From the NCBI RefSeq assembly GCF_014635545.1, contig NZ_BMDA01000001.1, positions 202,739 through 266,738 of the forward strand: 64,000 nt of DNA, written 5' to 3'. Of this stretch, positions 1-8,508 are shown in pieces. A model generated the notes under the pieces. The model was not told where the DNA came from, ran no database searches, and saw only the letters and a list, made by a program, of their open reading frames with translations. The position numbers and the translations under genes were made by a program. The stretch comes from Acinetobacter courvalinii (GTDB taxonomy: Bacteria; Pseudomonadota; Gammaproteobacteria; Pseudomonadales; Moraxellaceae). Positions within the stretch are counted from its first letter, which is position 1; each line of letters begins with the position of its first letter.

Positions 1-3000
1 TAGCAGAAGACAAGACCAGCGGTGAAAATGTCATTACCCGTACCACAGCAGATGGCATCAAGATTGAATTGTTGAAAGATGCGAAGTTCGACAGTATTAC
101 CACTGGCGACAGCGTACTCAACAACAATGGCTTAACCATCAAAGATGGTGCAAGCATCACTAAAGATGGCATCAATGCAGGTAATAAAGTCATTACCAAT
201 GTTGCTGACGGTGTAAATGGTAAAGATGCAGTTAATGTTGATCAGTTAACCAAAACCAAAGATGGTCTGGATAACAAGATTACTGATACCAACAACAAGT
301 TAGACGACGCTAAAAAAGACTTGGGTAACCAGATCACGGATACCAATAACAAGTTAAATGACACTAAAGATCAGTTAACCAATCAGATTACTGATACCAA
401 GACTGAGCTAAACAGCAAGATTGACAACACCAAGACCGAGTTGCAAAACAAGGGCTTGAACTTTGCCGGCAATGCGGGTAAAGACGTTCACCGTAACTTG
501 GGTGACAAGCTCAACATCGTGGGTGGTGCTGATGCTGCAATAGCAGAAGACAAGACCAGCGGTGAAAATGTCATTACCCGTACAACGGCAGATGGTATCA
601 AGATCGAATTGTTGAAAGATGCGAAGTTCGACAGCATCACCACTGGCGATAGCGTACTCAACAACAATGGTTTAACCATCAAAGATGGTGCAAGCATCAC
701 TAAAGACGGCATCAATGCAGGTAATAAAGTTATTACTAACGTTGCTGATGGTGTAAATGGTAAAGATGCAGTCAATGTTGATCAGTTAACCAAAACCAAA
801 GATGGTCTGGATAACAAGATTACTGATACCAATAACAAGTTAAATGACACTAAAGATCAGTTAACCACTCAGATTACCGATACCAAAACTGAGTTAAATA
901 ACACGATCAATAACACCAAGACTGAGCTAAACAGCAAGATTGACAACACCAAGACCGAGTTGCAAAACAAGGGCTTGAACTTTGCTGGCAATGCAGGTGC
1001 AGACGTTCATCGTAACTTGGGTGACAAGCTCAACATCGTGGGTGGCGCTGATGCTGCAACAGCAGAAGACAAGACCAGCGGTGAAAACGTCATTACCCGT
1101 ACGACAGCAGATGGAATCAAGATCGAATTGTTGAAAGATGCGAAGTTCGACAGCATCACCACTGGCGACAGCGTACTCAACAACAACGGTTTAACCATCA
1201 AAGATGGTGCAAGCATCACTAAAGACGGCATCAATGCAGGTAATAAAGTCATTACCAATGTTGCTGACGGTTCAATTGCCAATGGTTCTAAAGATGCCGT
1301 GAATGGCGGTCAGATCAAGCATATTTCTGACAGCATCAAGAACAGCATCGGTGGTAACACTACGGTTAATCCGGATGGCAGCATCACCACGAATAACATT
1401 GGTGGTACAGGTAAAAACAACATCAATGATGCGATCAGCAATGTGAAAGATGCTGCAACCAAAGCGAAAACCACAGTGACTGAAGGCGACAACATTGTTG
1501 TTAAAGAAACGACCAATAAAGATGGCAGTACCAACTATGAAGTATCGACCAAGAAAGACCTGACCTTAGGCAGCGTAACGACTGGCGACAGCGTATTGAA
1601 CAACAATGGCTTGACCATTAAAGATGGCCCAAGCATCACTAAAGATGGCATTAATGCAGGTAATAAAGTCATTACCAACGTTGCTGACGGTTCAATTGCC
1701 AATGGTTCTAAAGATGCCGTGAATGGCGGTCAGATCAAGAATATTTCTGACAGCATCAAGAACAGCATCGGTGGTAACACCACGGTTAATCCGGACGGTA
1801 GCATCACCACGAATAACATTGGTGGTACAGGTAAAAACAACATCAATGATGCGATCAAGTCAGTCGATGACAAGGTGACTAATGGTGTAAATGACCTGAC
1901 CAATAAAGGTCTCAACTTTGCTGGCAATGCGGGTAAAGATGTTCATCGTAAGTTGGGTGACAAGTTAAACATCGTGGGTGGTGCTGATGCAGCAACAGCA
2001 GAAGACAAGACCAGTGGTGAAAATGTCATTACCCGTACCACAGAAGATGGCATCAAAATCGAATTGTTGAAAGACGCGAAGTTCGACAGCATCACCACAG
2101 GTAATACCGTATTGAACAACAATGGCTTGGTAATTAAAGGTGGCCCAAGTATCACCATCAATGGTGTTGATGCTGGTGGTAAGAAAATTACCAATGTTGC
2201 TGACGGTGTCGATGCGAAAGATGCTGTAAATAAAGGCCAGCTGGACAAGCAAATCAATGATGTGAAAGACCAAATTGGTAAAGAGATTGGTGATTTGTCT
2301 GATAATGCTGTGAAGTATGACAAAGACAAAGATGGCAATGTTGATAAAAACTCAGTGACTTTAGGTGGTGGCGATAAGGGCACTAACTTGAAGAATGTTG
2401 CGGATGGTAAGGTTGAGCAAGGTTCTAAAGATGCGGTGAATGGCGGTCAATTGTGGGATGTCAAACAGAATGTTGATAAGAACACCAATGATATCCAGAA
2501 CATCCAGAACAATATCAACAACATCAACAATGGTAAGTCTGGTCTTGTTCAGCAACAGGATCCGAAGGGCGAAATCACGGTTGGTAAAGACACTGGCGGT
2601 AACAGCATCAATATGGCAGGTAAAGATGGCGATCGTGTCATTAAGGGCGTCGATAATGGAACCATTGCAAAAGACTCTAAAGAGGCTGTGAATGGTGGTC
2701 AGATCCATAATATCTCTGACAGCATCAAGAACAGCATTGGTGGTAACACGACTATTGATCCAAAAGACGGTACGATCAAAACCAACAACATTGGTGGTAC
2801 AGGTAAGGACAATATCCATGATGCGATTGGTACCCTGAACCAGTCAAATCAGGAATTGGGTAACCGTATTACGAACTTGGGTGATCAGTTACAGCAAGCG
2901 TTCTATGACACGAACCAGCGTATCGATAGCGTAGAGAAAAAAGCCAATGCGGGTATTGCAGCAGCAATGGCGCTGGAAGCAGCTCCATTTGTTGCAGGTA

Positions 3001-3167
3001 AATATACCTATGCTGCGGGCGCTGCTTATCACGGCGGTGAAAATGCAGTCGGCGTCACCTTGCGTAAAACCTCGGATAATGGTCGCTGGTCAATTACCGG
3101 TGGTGTTGCTGCAGCATCGCAAGGTGAGCCAAGCGTACGTATCGGTGTAAGTGGTGTCATTAACTAA
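1..3167 (+). CDS. ata: Trimeric autotransporter adhesin (Ata/AtaA type), 3' part only
   Basis: The reading frame is open from the first bases of the window, so the head and start lie upstream. What remains is passenger stalk plus membrane anchor of a type Vc (YadA-like) adhesin. The stalk is built of long repeats: a block containing [19 protein letters not shown] followed by an ITNVADG neck motif recurs, with the upstream [15 protein letters not shown] segment beginning near 2, 542, 1061 and 1997. Coiled-coil stretches rich in [10 protein letters not shown] and TKTELN lie between blocks. The last ~75 residues (from about 2940) are the YadA anchor: a short helix, then four beta strands ending in GVSGVIN with the typical near-aromatic or hydrophobic C-terminus. 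Such proteins form homotrimers in the outer membrane and bind surfaces or host matrix. The next gene is a TpgA-type partner. Family is sure; which named adhesin it is equivalent to is inferred from the neighbour and repeat style. Confidence 0.93.
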   Translation, partial: AEDKTSGENVITRTTADGIKIELLKDAKFDSITTGDSVLNNNGLTIKDGASITKDGINAGNKVITNVADGVNGKDAVNVDQLTKTKDGLDNKITDTNNKLDDAKKDLGNQITDTNNKLNDTKDQLTNQITDTKTELNSKIDNTKTELQNKGLNFAGNAGKDVHRNLGDKLNIVGGADAAIAEDKTSGENVITRTTADGIKIELLKDAKFDSITTGDSVLNNNGLTIKDGASITKDGINAGNKVITNVADGVNGKDAVNVDQLTKTKDGLDNKITDTNNKLNDTKDQLTTQITDTKTELNNTINNTKTELNSKIDNTKTELQNKGLNFAGNAGADVHRNLGDKLNIVGGADAATAEDKTSGENVITRTTADGIKIELLKDAKFDSITTGDSVLNNNGLTIKDGASITKDGINAGNKVITNVADGSIANGSKDAVNGGQIKHISDSIKNSIGGNTTVNPDGSITTNNIGGTGKNNINDAISNVKDAATKAKTTVTEGDNIVVKETTNKDGSTNYEVSTKKDLTLGSVTTGDSVLNNNGLTIKDGPSITKDGINAGNKVITNVADGSIANGSKDAVNGGQIKNISDSIKNSIGGNTTVNPDGSITTNNIGGTGKNNINDAIKSVDDKVTNGVNDLTNKGLNFAGNAGKDVHRKLGDKLNIVGGADAATAEDKTSGENVITRTTEDGIKIELLKDAKFDSITTGNTVLNNNGLVIKGGPSITINGVDAGGKKITNVADGVDAKDAVNKGQLDKQINDVKDQIGKEIGDLSDNAVKYDKDKDGNVDKNSVTLGGGDKGTNLKNVADGKVEQGSKDAVNGGQLWDVKQNVDKNTNDIQNIQNNINNINNGKSGLVQQQDPKGEITVGKDTGGNSINMAGKDGDRVIKGVDNGTIAKDSKEAVNGGQIHNISDSIKNSIGGNTTIDPKDGTIKTNNIGGTGKDNIHDAIGTLNQSNQELGNRITNLGDQLQQAFYDTNQRIDSVEKKANAGIAAAMALEAAPFVAGKYTYAAGAAYHGGENAVGVTLRKTSDNGRWSITGGVAAASQGEPSVRIGVSGVIN

Positions 3168-3224
3168 GAAACTGGCGGGGAGAGCGCAGGCTCTCCTTAC
3201 TCAACATATCAAGAGAGTTATGAA

Positions 3225-4016
3225 ATGAAAAAAACGATTCAATGCTTGGCAGTAGCAGCTCTTGCCGGTTTCTCGGTAGCGACTTATGCAGATGAAGATA
3301 CAGCGGTAGTTCAACAGGAAGAAATCAAGTTTCCTGCGGTTGAAAAAAGTTATTTAAAACAGGTAAAGCGTTATGAATATGATGACGTTGCCCGTTTAGA
3401 TACAGGTTTAACCAAAGACCAGATCCGTCATTTATTGGGTAATCCTCAATTTAGCGAAGGCGTATTCTTGGTAAAAACCTGGAACTATGTTTTAGATATC
3501 CGCCAGCCAAATAGCCAAGACTATTTACGTTGCCAACTCCGCGTCGATTTTGACAAAAAATATTTGTCAGAAAGATTGTCATGGAAAGGTGAAGCCTGTG
3601 AGGGTTTAATGGCTTGGGGTGCAAATAATCAGGTGCCGAGCGATGCAAACGTAAATACGGCACGTTCTGGTAGCGTATTCTTTGCCTTTGACCGTTTCAA
3701 TGCCAATGCAATTGAACAGGGTTCGGCTTCAGTATCAGCAATTGCACAACGTATTAAACAAAGCAATGCGACAGGCCCAATCCTTGTTTCTGGCTTTGCT
3801 GATCCATTGGGTAAATTTGCGTATAACCATCAATTATCAGCACAACGTGCCAATACAGTCGCGAAGTTGCTGGTAAATGAAGGTGTAGATGCAAACCGTA
3901 TCCAGATTCAGGCAAATAGCCAGACAGACCTATATCAGCAATGTGCAGGCAGCAAAGCCAACGCTAAACTTGTGGGCTGTTTGGCACCAAACCGACGCGT
4001 TAACGTAAGCTGGTAA
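3225..4016 (+). CDS. tpgA: TpgA-like periplasmic partner of the trimeric autotransporter
   Basis: A 263-residue exported protein. The N-terminus is a clear signal peptide with cleavage expected after ATYA (about residue 22). Residues ~45-120 resemble the SmpA/OmlA (BamE) fold, with the segment [14 protein letters not shown]. Residues ~150-263 are an OmpA C-terminal peptidoglycan-binding domain, with [11 protein letters not shown] and LSAQRANTV carrying the Asp and Arg expected to hold diaminopimelate. This two-domain layout directly behind a trimeric autotransporter matches TpgA of Acinetobacter sp. Tol 5, which is known to tie AtaA to peptidoglycan. It starts 57 bases after the adhesin stop with a GAGAG ribosome site, so the two are probably co-transcribed. 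A terminator follows at 4031. Confidence 0.85.
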   Translation: MKKTIQCLAVAALAGFSVATYADEDTAVVQQEEIKFPAVEKSYLKQVKRYEYDDVARLDTGLTKDQIRHLLGNPQFSEGVFLVKTWNYVLDIRQPNSQDYLRCQLRVDFDKKYLSERLSWKGEACEGLMAWGANNQVPSDANVNTARSGSVFFAFDRFNANAIEQGSASVSAIAQRIKQSNATGPILVSGFADPLGKFAYNHQLSAQRANTVAKLLVNEGVDANRIQIQANSQTDLYQQCAGSKANAKLVGCLAPNRRVNVSW

Positions 4017-4030
4017 GCCAGTTCATCTTA

Positions 4031-4063
4031 AAAAAATGGCTGCTTTAATAGTGGCCATTTTTT
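4031..4063 (+). terminator. Intrinsic terminator of the adhesin-tpgA unit
   Basis: AAAAAATGGC at 4031-4040 pairs with GCCATTTTTT at 4054-4063. The stem is ten base pairs with A- and T-tracts on its sides, and it lies 14 bases after the tpgA stop. Confidence 0.8.
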
Positions 4064-4270
4064 ATTTCTATATGAAATCAGTCAGCTAGATACCATCAAG
4101 CATTTTAAGTCAAACAGAATCAATTTTGCTTCTGATAAGGCAAAAAGTTAAATTTTTGTGAACTGTTAGACAAAATATACGGTTGTGCTTAATTAATGAT
4201 CTAAAATGCACGGCGTGAAATAGCTGCTTGAAAAAGTCATTCACCGGGTATCGCTTACGAGGGGAAAAAC

Positions 4271-4471
4271 ATGTTTGAATCAAAAAATCTCATTGTTCTG
4301 GATCAAATGCTTGTCTTAAAAAAAGAAGGTAAACGTGATCTGGTTTATGAAAATGATACTTTGCTCAAGGTCAAAATGATTTCGAATCAGCATATCGTGG
4401 TTGAAGATGATGCTCAGACTAGCTTTTTATTAAAACCTCAGGATGAAAATGTGCTCTGGTCATTTATTTAA
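4271..4471 (+). CDS. Small protein of unknown function (66 aa)
   Basis: I do not recognise this protein. A good ribosome site (GAGGGG, 4259-4264) precedes the ATG. The product is soluble-looking, with no signal peptide or membrane segment. The pattern of short alternating hydrophobic stretches (KNLIVLDQMLVLKK, DTLLKVKMI, HIVVEDD) suggests a small all-beta fold. It stands alone: the tpgA terminator lies upstream and a hairpin at 4487-4524 lies downstream, so it should be a monocistronic transcript from the 4064-4270 region. The good ribosome site and tidy borders favour a real gene. Confidence 0.6.
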   Translation: MFESKNLIVLDQMLVLKKEGKRDLVYENDTLLKVKMISNQHIVVEDDAQTSFLLKPQDENVLWSFI

Positions 4472-4486
4472 TTTAAAAAGCCTTGG

Positions 4487-4524
4487 ATAAGCTGCTGGTT
4501 TCAATGCGCTAAAGAGCAGCTTAT
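4487..4524 (+). terminator. Hairpin downstream of the 66-aa gene, probable terminator
   Basis: ATAAGCTGCT (4487-4496) pairs perfectly with AGCAGCTTAT (4515-4524) around an 18-base loop. The T-rich tail is weak, so termination efficiency is uncertain. Confidence 0.5.
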
Positions 4525-4744
4525 TTACCATATTTTAGTTAAATCTACCGATTTATAAAAATATCCGATAAACGCGCAATTCCTGTTACAAGACCCCATC
4601 CTTGCATTGCCAAGCATCTTTTAGCGCTTAAATTTAAGTGTCTGATGTATGTTGACTCAATTGACATCGGCTAACTAAATACAGTCAATTCTATTTTTGT
4701 CTTTTCTCCTTAACTTGAATAAAACTGTTGGGAAATAGCTAAAA

Positions 4745-5995
4745 ATGGATAGGACTATGCAAAATAATAAATTTATCAAATTTACAAAATCCTTTTTGAT
4801 TCATTGTGCTTTGGCAAGTTCAATTATGCTGATGAATACAGCTTATGCAGCACCCGAAGGCAAACTGGACTTGACGCTTTCAACACATTCGCAGAATAAG
4901 ATCAAACAGTTGCTCAATGATCAGAAAACCTGGCAACAGATTCCCAAGCAAGTCACTTTATGTGTGTTTTCACCTAATGGCGAGCATAGCGAAGCCTTTG
5001 AGCAGGCCACCAGTTATATCACTGAAATCCCGCGCATGGTTCGTGTTGCAAAACAGTTCGGCGTCAATATGAATGTGACCCGGCCTTCGCATTTACAATT
5101 TAAACTGGATTTTGATTATCCCAAATTAAAAAAACAGGCCTCAACCTTAGTCAATCTCAAGGTTTATACCAATGAAGCGGTGCTTACTGAGGATTTCCGT
5201 AGCAAGCGCTGTGATGGGGCAGGAATCAGTAACCTTCGTGCCAAACAATTTAATAAATTCGTCGGCAGTATTGATGCGATTGGTGCATTACAAACCTATA
5301 AGCAGCTCAGTTCTGTCATTCAGGTTTTGGCTAATCCAAAATTCGATGAAAAGATGGTCAATAAAGATTATGAAGTCGTGGGAATCGTTCCTTTAGGTGC
5401 CGCCTATATCATGGTGACCGATCGTAATATTAATACTTTGGCAAAAGCTGCGGGTAAAAAGGTTGCGGTATTCCAGTTTGATGAAACACAAAAGAAACTG
5501 GTACAGAATGTTGGCGCACAACCGGTTTCTGTCGATCTGGTGACGGTGGGCGGAAAGTTTAATAATAAAGAAGTCGATATCATGGCTGGACCAGCGATTT
5601 TATTTGAGCCATTGGAACTACAAAAAGGCATGACCGATAAATCAGGTAAAGCTGTTGGCGGTATTATTAAATTTCCTGTGATACAGGTGACAGGAACCTT
5701 GATTATGCAGCGCAATAAGTTTCCGGCAGGGATGGGATCGATTGCTCGTGAGGTGATTTCCAAACAGTTGAATCCAGCCTTTGAATTTGTCGATAAAATC
5801 GAAGCCAAGATTCCAGACAAGTTCTGGTTAAAGCTGAATGAAAGTGATAAGCCTGGCTATGTACGCTTGATGCGTGAAGCGCGGATTCAAATGACCAAAG
5901 AAGGTTTTTACGATAAAGATATGATGAAGTTGTTGAAGCAGGTACGTTGTTCACAAGAGCCAAGCAATTATGAATGTGCTTTGAAAGATGAGTAA
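4745..5995 (+). CDS. Periplasmic solute-binding protein, AdeT1/AdeT2-like
   Basis: A 416-residue exported protein with a signal peptide ending near NTAYA|A (about residue 36). The body resembles TRAP/DctP-type periplasmic binding proteins: KKVAVFQFDETQKKLVQ and the VDIMAGPAILFEPLEL segment are the kind of lobe and hinge pieces seen there. I recall this group in Acinetobacter under the AdeT1/2 label, historically linked to aminoglycoside efflux. The sequence shows no transporter or membrane domain, so an efflux role is not supported here and a ligand-binding role is more likely. The ligand is unknown and no TRAP permease genes lie nearby. The ATG at 4745 has a GGGAAA ribosome site nine bases upstream. 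A second ATG at 4757 has an AGGA that is too close. Four cysteines occur, two of them near the C-terminus. Confidence 0.6.
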   Translation: MDRTMQNNKFIKFTKSFLIHCALASSIMLMNTAYAAPEGKLDLTLSTHSQNKIKQLLNDQKTWQQIPKQVTLCVFSPNGEHSEAFEQATSYITEIPRMVRVAKQFGVNMNVTRPSHLQFKLDFDYPKLKKQASTLVNLKVYTNEAVLTEDFRSKRCDGAGISNLRAKQFNKFVGSIDAIGALQTYKQLSSVIQVLANPKFDEKMVNKDYEVVGIVPLGAAYIMVTDRNINTLAKAAGKKVAVFQFDETQKKLVQNVGAQPVSVDLVTVGGKFNNKEVDIMAGPAILFEPLELQKGMTDKSGKAVGGIIKFPVIQVTGTLIMQRNKFPAGMGSIAREVISKQLNPAFEFVDKIEAKIPDKFWLKLNESDKPGYVRLMREARIQMTKEGFYDKDMMKLLKQVRCSQEPSNYECALKDE

Positions 5996-6075
5996 TAAAC
6001 CATATCCAAAGAATTGATCATCTGGTTTGTAGGAATGATTTACTTTATTTAGATTGATATCTAGTAGGATAAATC

Positions 6076-6516
6076 ATGGATTTAATTAATAAGATTAAAC
6101 GTAAATTGCAGAAACAGAATATAAGCTTGAATAAACCAGCAACGTGGCAGGAAATTTTGGCTTTTGAATATAATCATCAAGTTAAATTATCACCAGTTTT
6201 AAGAGCTTACTTTTTAGAATTTAATGGTATAGCTGACCGAAATATGGATGATAATTATTTTACGTTCGTGTCGCTGGGTGAATTTCAATCGGTTGAAAGT
6301 ATTTCAAGCTACTATGATAAAGATAAGTTTTTATATCCTAACTGTTTTGTATTTTCGGACTATCTAGTGTGGTGTTGGGGGTATGCAGTACTACTCGATC
6401 AGATTGGTTCGGATGGTGTTGTATATCATGTGGGAGGATCAACAAAAAGAAAAATTGCAGATTCATTCACAGCATTTTTACAACAATATTTAATCGATAG
6501 TAATGAATTATTATAA
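6076..6516 (+). CDS. SMI1/KNR4 (SUKH) family protein
   Basis: A 146-residue cytoplasmic protein with SUKH-fold landmarks: an N-terminal helix, ATWQEILAFEYNHQVKLSPVLRAYFLEFNGI (an E-P-L-Y-F-N-G type core), the FVSLGEF strand, and a C-terminal TAFLQQYL helix. SUKH proteins are often immunity proteins against contact-dependent or polymorphic toxins, or general scaffold proteins. No toxin, VgrG, Rhs or TpsA gene adjoins it in the window, so its function is open. The gene is AT-rich compared with its neighbours, which fits recent acquisition. The ribosome site TAGGA lies eight bases before the ATG. Confidence 0.75.
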   Translation: MDLINKIKRKLQKQNISLNKPATWQEILAFEYNHQVKLSPVLRAYFLEFNGIADRNMDDNYFTFVSLGEFQSVESISSYYDKDKFLYPNCFVFSDYLVWCWGYAVLLDQIGSDGVVYHVGGSTKRKIADSFTAFLQQYLIDSNELL

Positions 6517-6627
6517 GAATATCTTTAACGCCTACTATATGCCTATGTTTGATAAATAGAGGAGAGAAAGAAAGGTTTTAGAGAAAAATGGTTCGATGTT
6601 AGTTATTATTTTTATATTAAAAATAAT

Positions 6628-6804
6628 GCTCCAGAGGTGCCGCTGCATGGTCGTTACCCTGAACCCGATGAGTTCAAGGTGGAGGTGACGCGTACTTAAT
6701 GGGTTTCCTACTCGAGGCAGGCATACACTCAAAATACACAGAACACATCCATAAATATAAGTATCGGCAGGGGACTAGACGTACTGGCGAACACCCTAGA
6801 GACA
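6628..6804 (-). ncRNA. ssrS: 6S RNA
   Basis: Read on the minus strand, the RNA starts near 6803 with GTCTCTAGGGTGTTCGCC and ends near 6628 with GCGGCACCTCTGGAG. The two ends pair in a closing stem. Internal landmarks match 6S RNA: AGTCCCCTGCCGATA near the 5' side, and CACCTTGAACTC with GGGTTCAGGGT near the 3' side, which form the long helix around the open bubble that mimics a promoter. Length is about 176 nt, the usual size. It lies just downstream of zapA on the same strand, the same neighbour as in Escherichia coli. 6S RNA binds sigma-70 RNA polymerase and damps transcription in stationary phase. Confidence 0.92.
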
Positions 6805-6809
6805 GTTTT

Positions 6810-6837
6810 AGTATAACTGATCTTTACGCGATGACAA
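6810..6837 (-). promoter_or_regulatory. Sigma-70 promoter of ssrS
   Basis: On the minus strand the -35 is TTGTCA (6832-6837) and the -10 is TATACT (6810-6815), separated by 16 bases. This places the start near 6803, at the 5' end deduced for 6S RNA from its closing stem. Confidence 0.75.
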
Positions 6838-6895
6838 TCCTTGCAAGGCAGTTATCTGTAAAGATACTTACTAATTGATGGGGCTTTGTGCAATT

Positions 6896-7183
6896 TTACT
6901 CAACAGTTTGTTCGACATCTTCCAAAATGCTCTGGAGCAGACGTTCGCAATGGGCATATTCCTGTAAAGACTTATTCAGGCTAAACACTTCCTGCGCCAT
7001 TTGCAGGGCCACCATGATCACCAGTTTGTTATGTTCTACACGTGGCGCATTGCGACGCATGTCATGAAACTTCTGATTCAGCAATTCAGCCGCACGTTCC
7101 AGCTCTTCACGTTTATCTTCAGTCGTGTTTAAACGGAAAGTCTGTTCAATCAAGCGAAGTTCGACAACAATGGATTCACTCAT
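6896..7183 (-). CDS. zapA: Cell division protein ZapA
   Basis: This 95-residue protein has ZapA length and pattern: VVELRLIEQTFRLNTTEDKREELERAAELLNQK (beta head), KLVIMVALQMAQEVFSL (first helix) and a C-terminal coiled coil. ZapA binds FtsZ at midcell and cross-links its filaments. The gene lies two bases downstream of a coiled-coil gene that probably plays a ZapB-like role, so the pair looks like a small division operon. 6S RNA follows on the same strand. The start ATG has an AGGAGACC ribosome site. Confidence 0.93.
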   Translation of the reverse strand: MSESIVVELRLIEQTFRLNTTEDKREELERAAELLNQKFHDMRRNAPRVEHNKLVIMVALQMAQEVFSLNKSLQEYAHCERLLQSILEDVEQTVE

Positions 7184-7185
7184 GA

Positions 7186-7740
7186 TCAGGTCTCCTCGTG
7201 AGTTTCAGCATTTGGATGAGCAAGTTGCTGAATTTCTTGTGCATGTTGATCTTGGGCCGTACCTAAAATAGAAAGACGCTGGATAATGGCTTCCACTTTA
7301 GATTTTGCAAGTTCATTTTTTTGCAACAAGCGATCGCGATCCTGTTGTAAATCCTGAATTTCTTGTTGGCTATGACGTTGCTGTGCCTGTAATTTTTCTT
7401 TGTTGACACGCAAGTCATTACGCTCAGCCAGAATTTCCTGAAAGCGATTTTTTAAATCGGTGGTGCTTTTCTCTAAACGGCTATAACGTTCCGCTAAAGT
7501 TGTTGCATCTTGATTCAGTTGTTTAAATTGATCTTGTAACTGAGTCAGTTGTTCAGTTAAGTTATCAACTTCTTCCTGCTTTTGCGTGATGATGCTATTT
7601 TTCTGCACAACTTGTGCATGATGGTCAGTTTCAGCTAATTGTTTAGCTTCAGTGAGCGATGTATTTTCTCGCTCAAAGTGATGTAGGCGTGTTTTTAAAA
7701 CACCAATATGCGCTTGTAGACGCTGTAATTGTTCTAACAT
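7186..7740 (-). CDS. ZapB-like coiled-coil protein
   Basis: The whole product (184 residues from the chosen start) is a coiled coil rich in Gln, Glu, Leu and Lys, with heptads such as LTEQLTQLQDQFKQLNQDATTL and no other domain. It sits just upstream of zapA in the same direction. In gammaproteobacteria that place is often held by a short TIGR02449/ZapB-type coiled coil. This one is two to three times longer. A role at the Z ring is inferred from position and structure, not from specific residues. The start is taken at MLEQLQRL (7740). A frame extending eight codons further upstream has no better ribosome site. Confidence 0.7.
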   Translation of the reverse strand: MLEQLQRLQAHIGVLKTRLHHFERENTSLTEAKQLAETDHHAQVVQKNSIITQKQEEVDNLTEQLTQLQDQFKQLNQDATTLAERYSRLEKSTTDLKNRFQEILAERNDLRVNKEKLQAQQRHSQQEIQDLQQDRDRLLQKNELAKSKVEAIIQRLSILGTAQDQHAQEIQQLAHPNAETHEET

Positions 7741-7806
7741 AACGAAGGTCGCACAGAGTTGCAATCAAAGGTAATATATACAGCAGTATAGAGATTGGAT
7801 AAACGA

Positions 7807-8439
7807 ATGCAAGACGATATTTCAGGTTGGACGGAATGGAATGCCCATTTTGATGGGATTGAAGAAATTTCAAGTCCAAGTGAGTTACATGGTTTACTCA
7901 CTGGTATAGTTTGTGTGACACAAGCGCCAACCGCAGATGAATGGTCACAAATCTTAAACACCCTTAATGTACCTGCTTTACAACCCCAAGCACTGGACAG
8001 TTTGACGGATGAAGCAGAGGATGTGGCGCATGCTTTATCTGATGATGAATTAGACTATTTGCCGATGCTCCCGGATGACAGTCATTTGCTGGTTGATCGT
8101 GTTCAGGCATTGGCTGACTGGTGTGCCGGAGTGGTGCTGGGTTTCGGTTTGGCTTCGGGTCATATTCGTGGCGAGGAGCAAGAGCTGATTGAACATTTAC
8201 AAGATGTTGCAGCGGTTGAGTTTGAAGACTCAGACAATGATGAAGAAGGCGAAGAAAGCTATCAGGAATTGTATGAGTTTGTACGCCTGATTCCTGTGAG
8301 CTTGTCGATTGGTCGTAAAAAGATTGCTGTGGCTGAAAGTTCTTTGTTACAAAATTTTCATGCTAAAAGCAGAAATTCAGACAATCCTTCCGATCCGCAA
8401 ACCGTGGTAGAAATGTTTACCCCACATCGTCCGAGTTAA
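7807..8439 (+). CDS. ygfB: UPF0149 family protein YgfB
   Basis: The family hallmarks are visible: the opening SELHGLLTGIVC motif, the acidic DDELDYLPMLPDD linker, and LADWCAGVVLGFGLASG. Length 210 residues fits YgfB. In Pseudomonas aeruginosa a YgfB protein modulates AmpDh3 expression and beta-lactam response, but this is not transferable without test. The position directly before pepP and ubiH/ubiI matches E. coli. The ATG at 7807 is chosen. A TTG at 7795 in frame would add four residues. The gene diverges from the ZapB-like gene across about 66 bases. Confidence 0.88.
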   Translation: MQDDISGWTEWNAHFDGIEEISSPSELHGLLTGIVCVTQAPTADEWSQILNTLNVPALQPQALDSLTDEAEDVAHALSDDELDYLPMLPDDSHLLVDRVQALADWCAGVVLGFGLASGHIRGEEQELIEHLQDVAAVEFEDSDNDEEGEESYQELYEFVRLIPVSLSIGRKKIAVAESSLLQNFHAKSRNSDNPSDPQTVVEMFTPHRPS

Positions 8440-8508
8440 CTCGGGCGGTGCCTTAAACTTTTATAAATAAACATACTTACAATCATTCATCTTCATCAGA
8501 AGGACAAT

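Noticed and set aside
1-2160. CRISPR-like repetition at the window start
   Set aside because: Period is about 520-540 bases and the repeats are in-frame coding adhesin modules, not short repeats with unique spacers.
488-2819. Several minus-strand open frames of 65-152 codons within the adhesin gene
   Set aside because: They repeat with the adhesin repeats, have no ribosome sites and are hydrophobic shadows of the Asn/Asp/Lys-rich coding strand.
4745-5995. Aminoglycoside efflux pump (AdeT label)
   Set aside because: The protein has a signal peptide and a soluble binding-protein fold but no transmembrane transporter domain, so a pump role is not supported by the sequence.
7673-7961. Minus-strand frames across the ygfB start
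   Set aside because: They overlap ygfB and the ZapB-like gene and show no coding signature.
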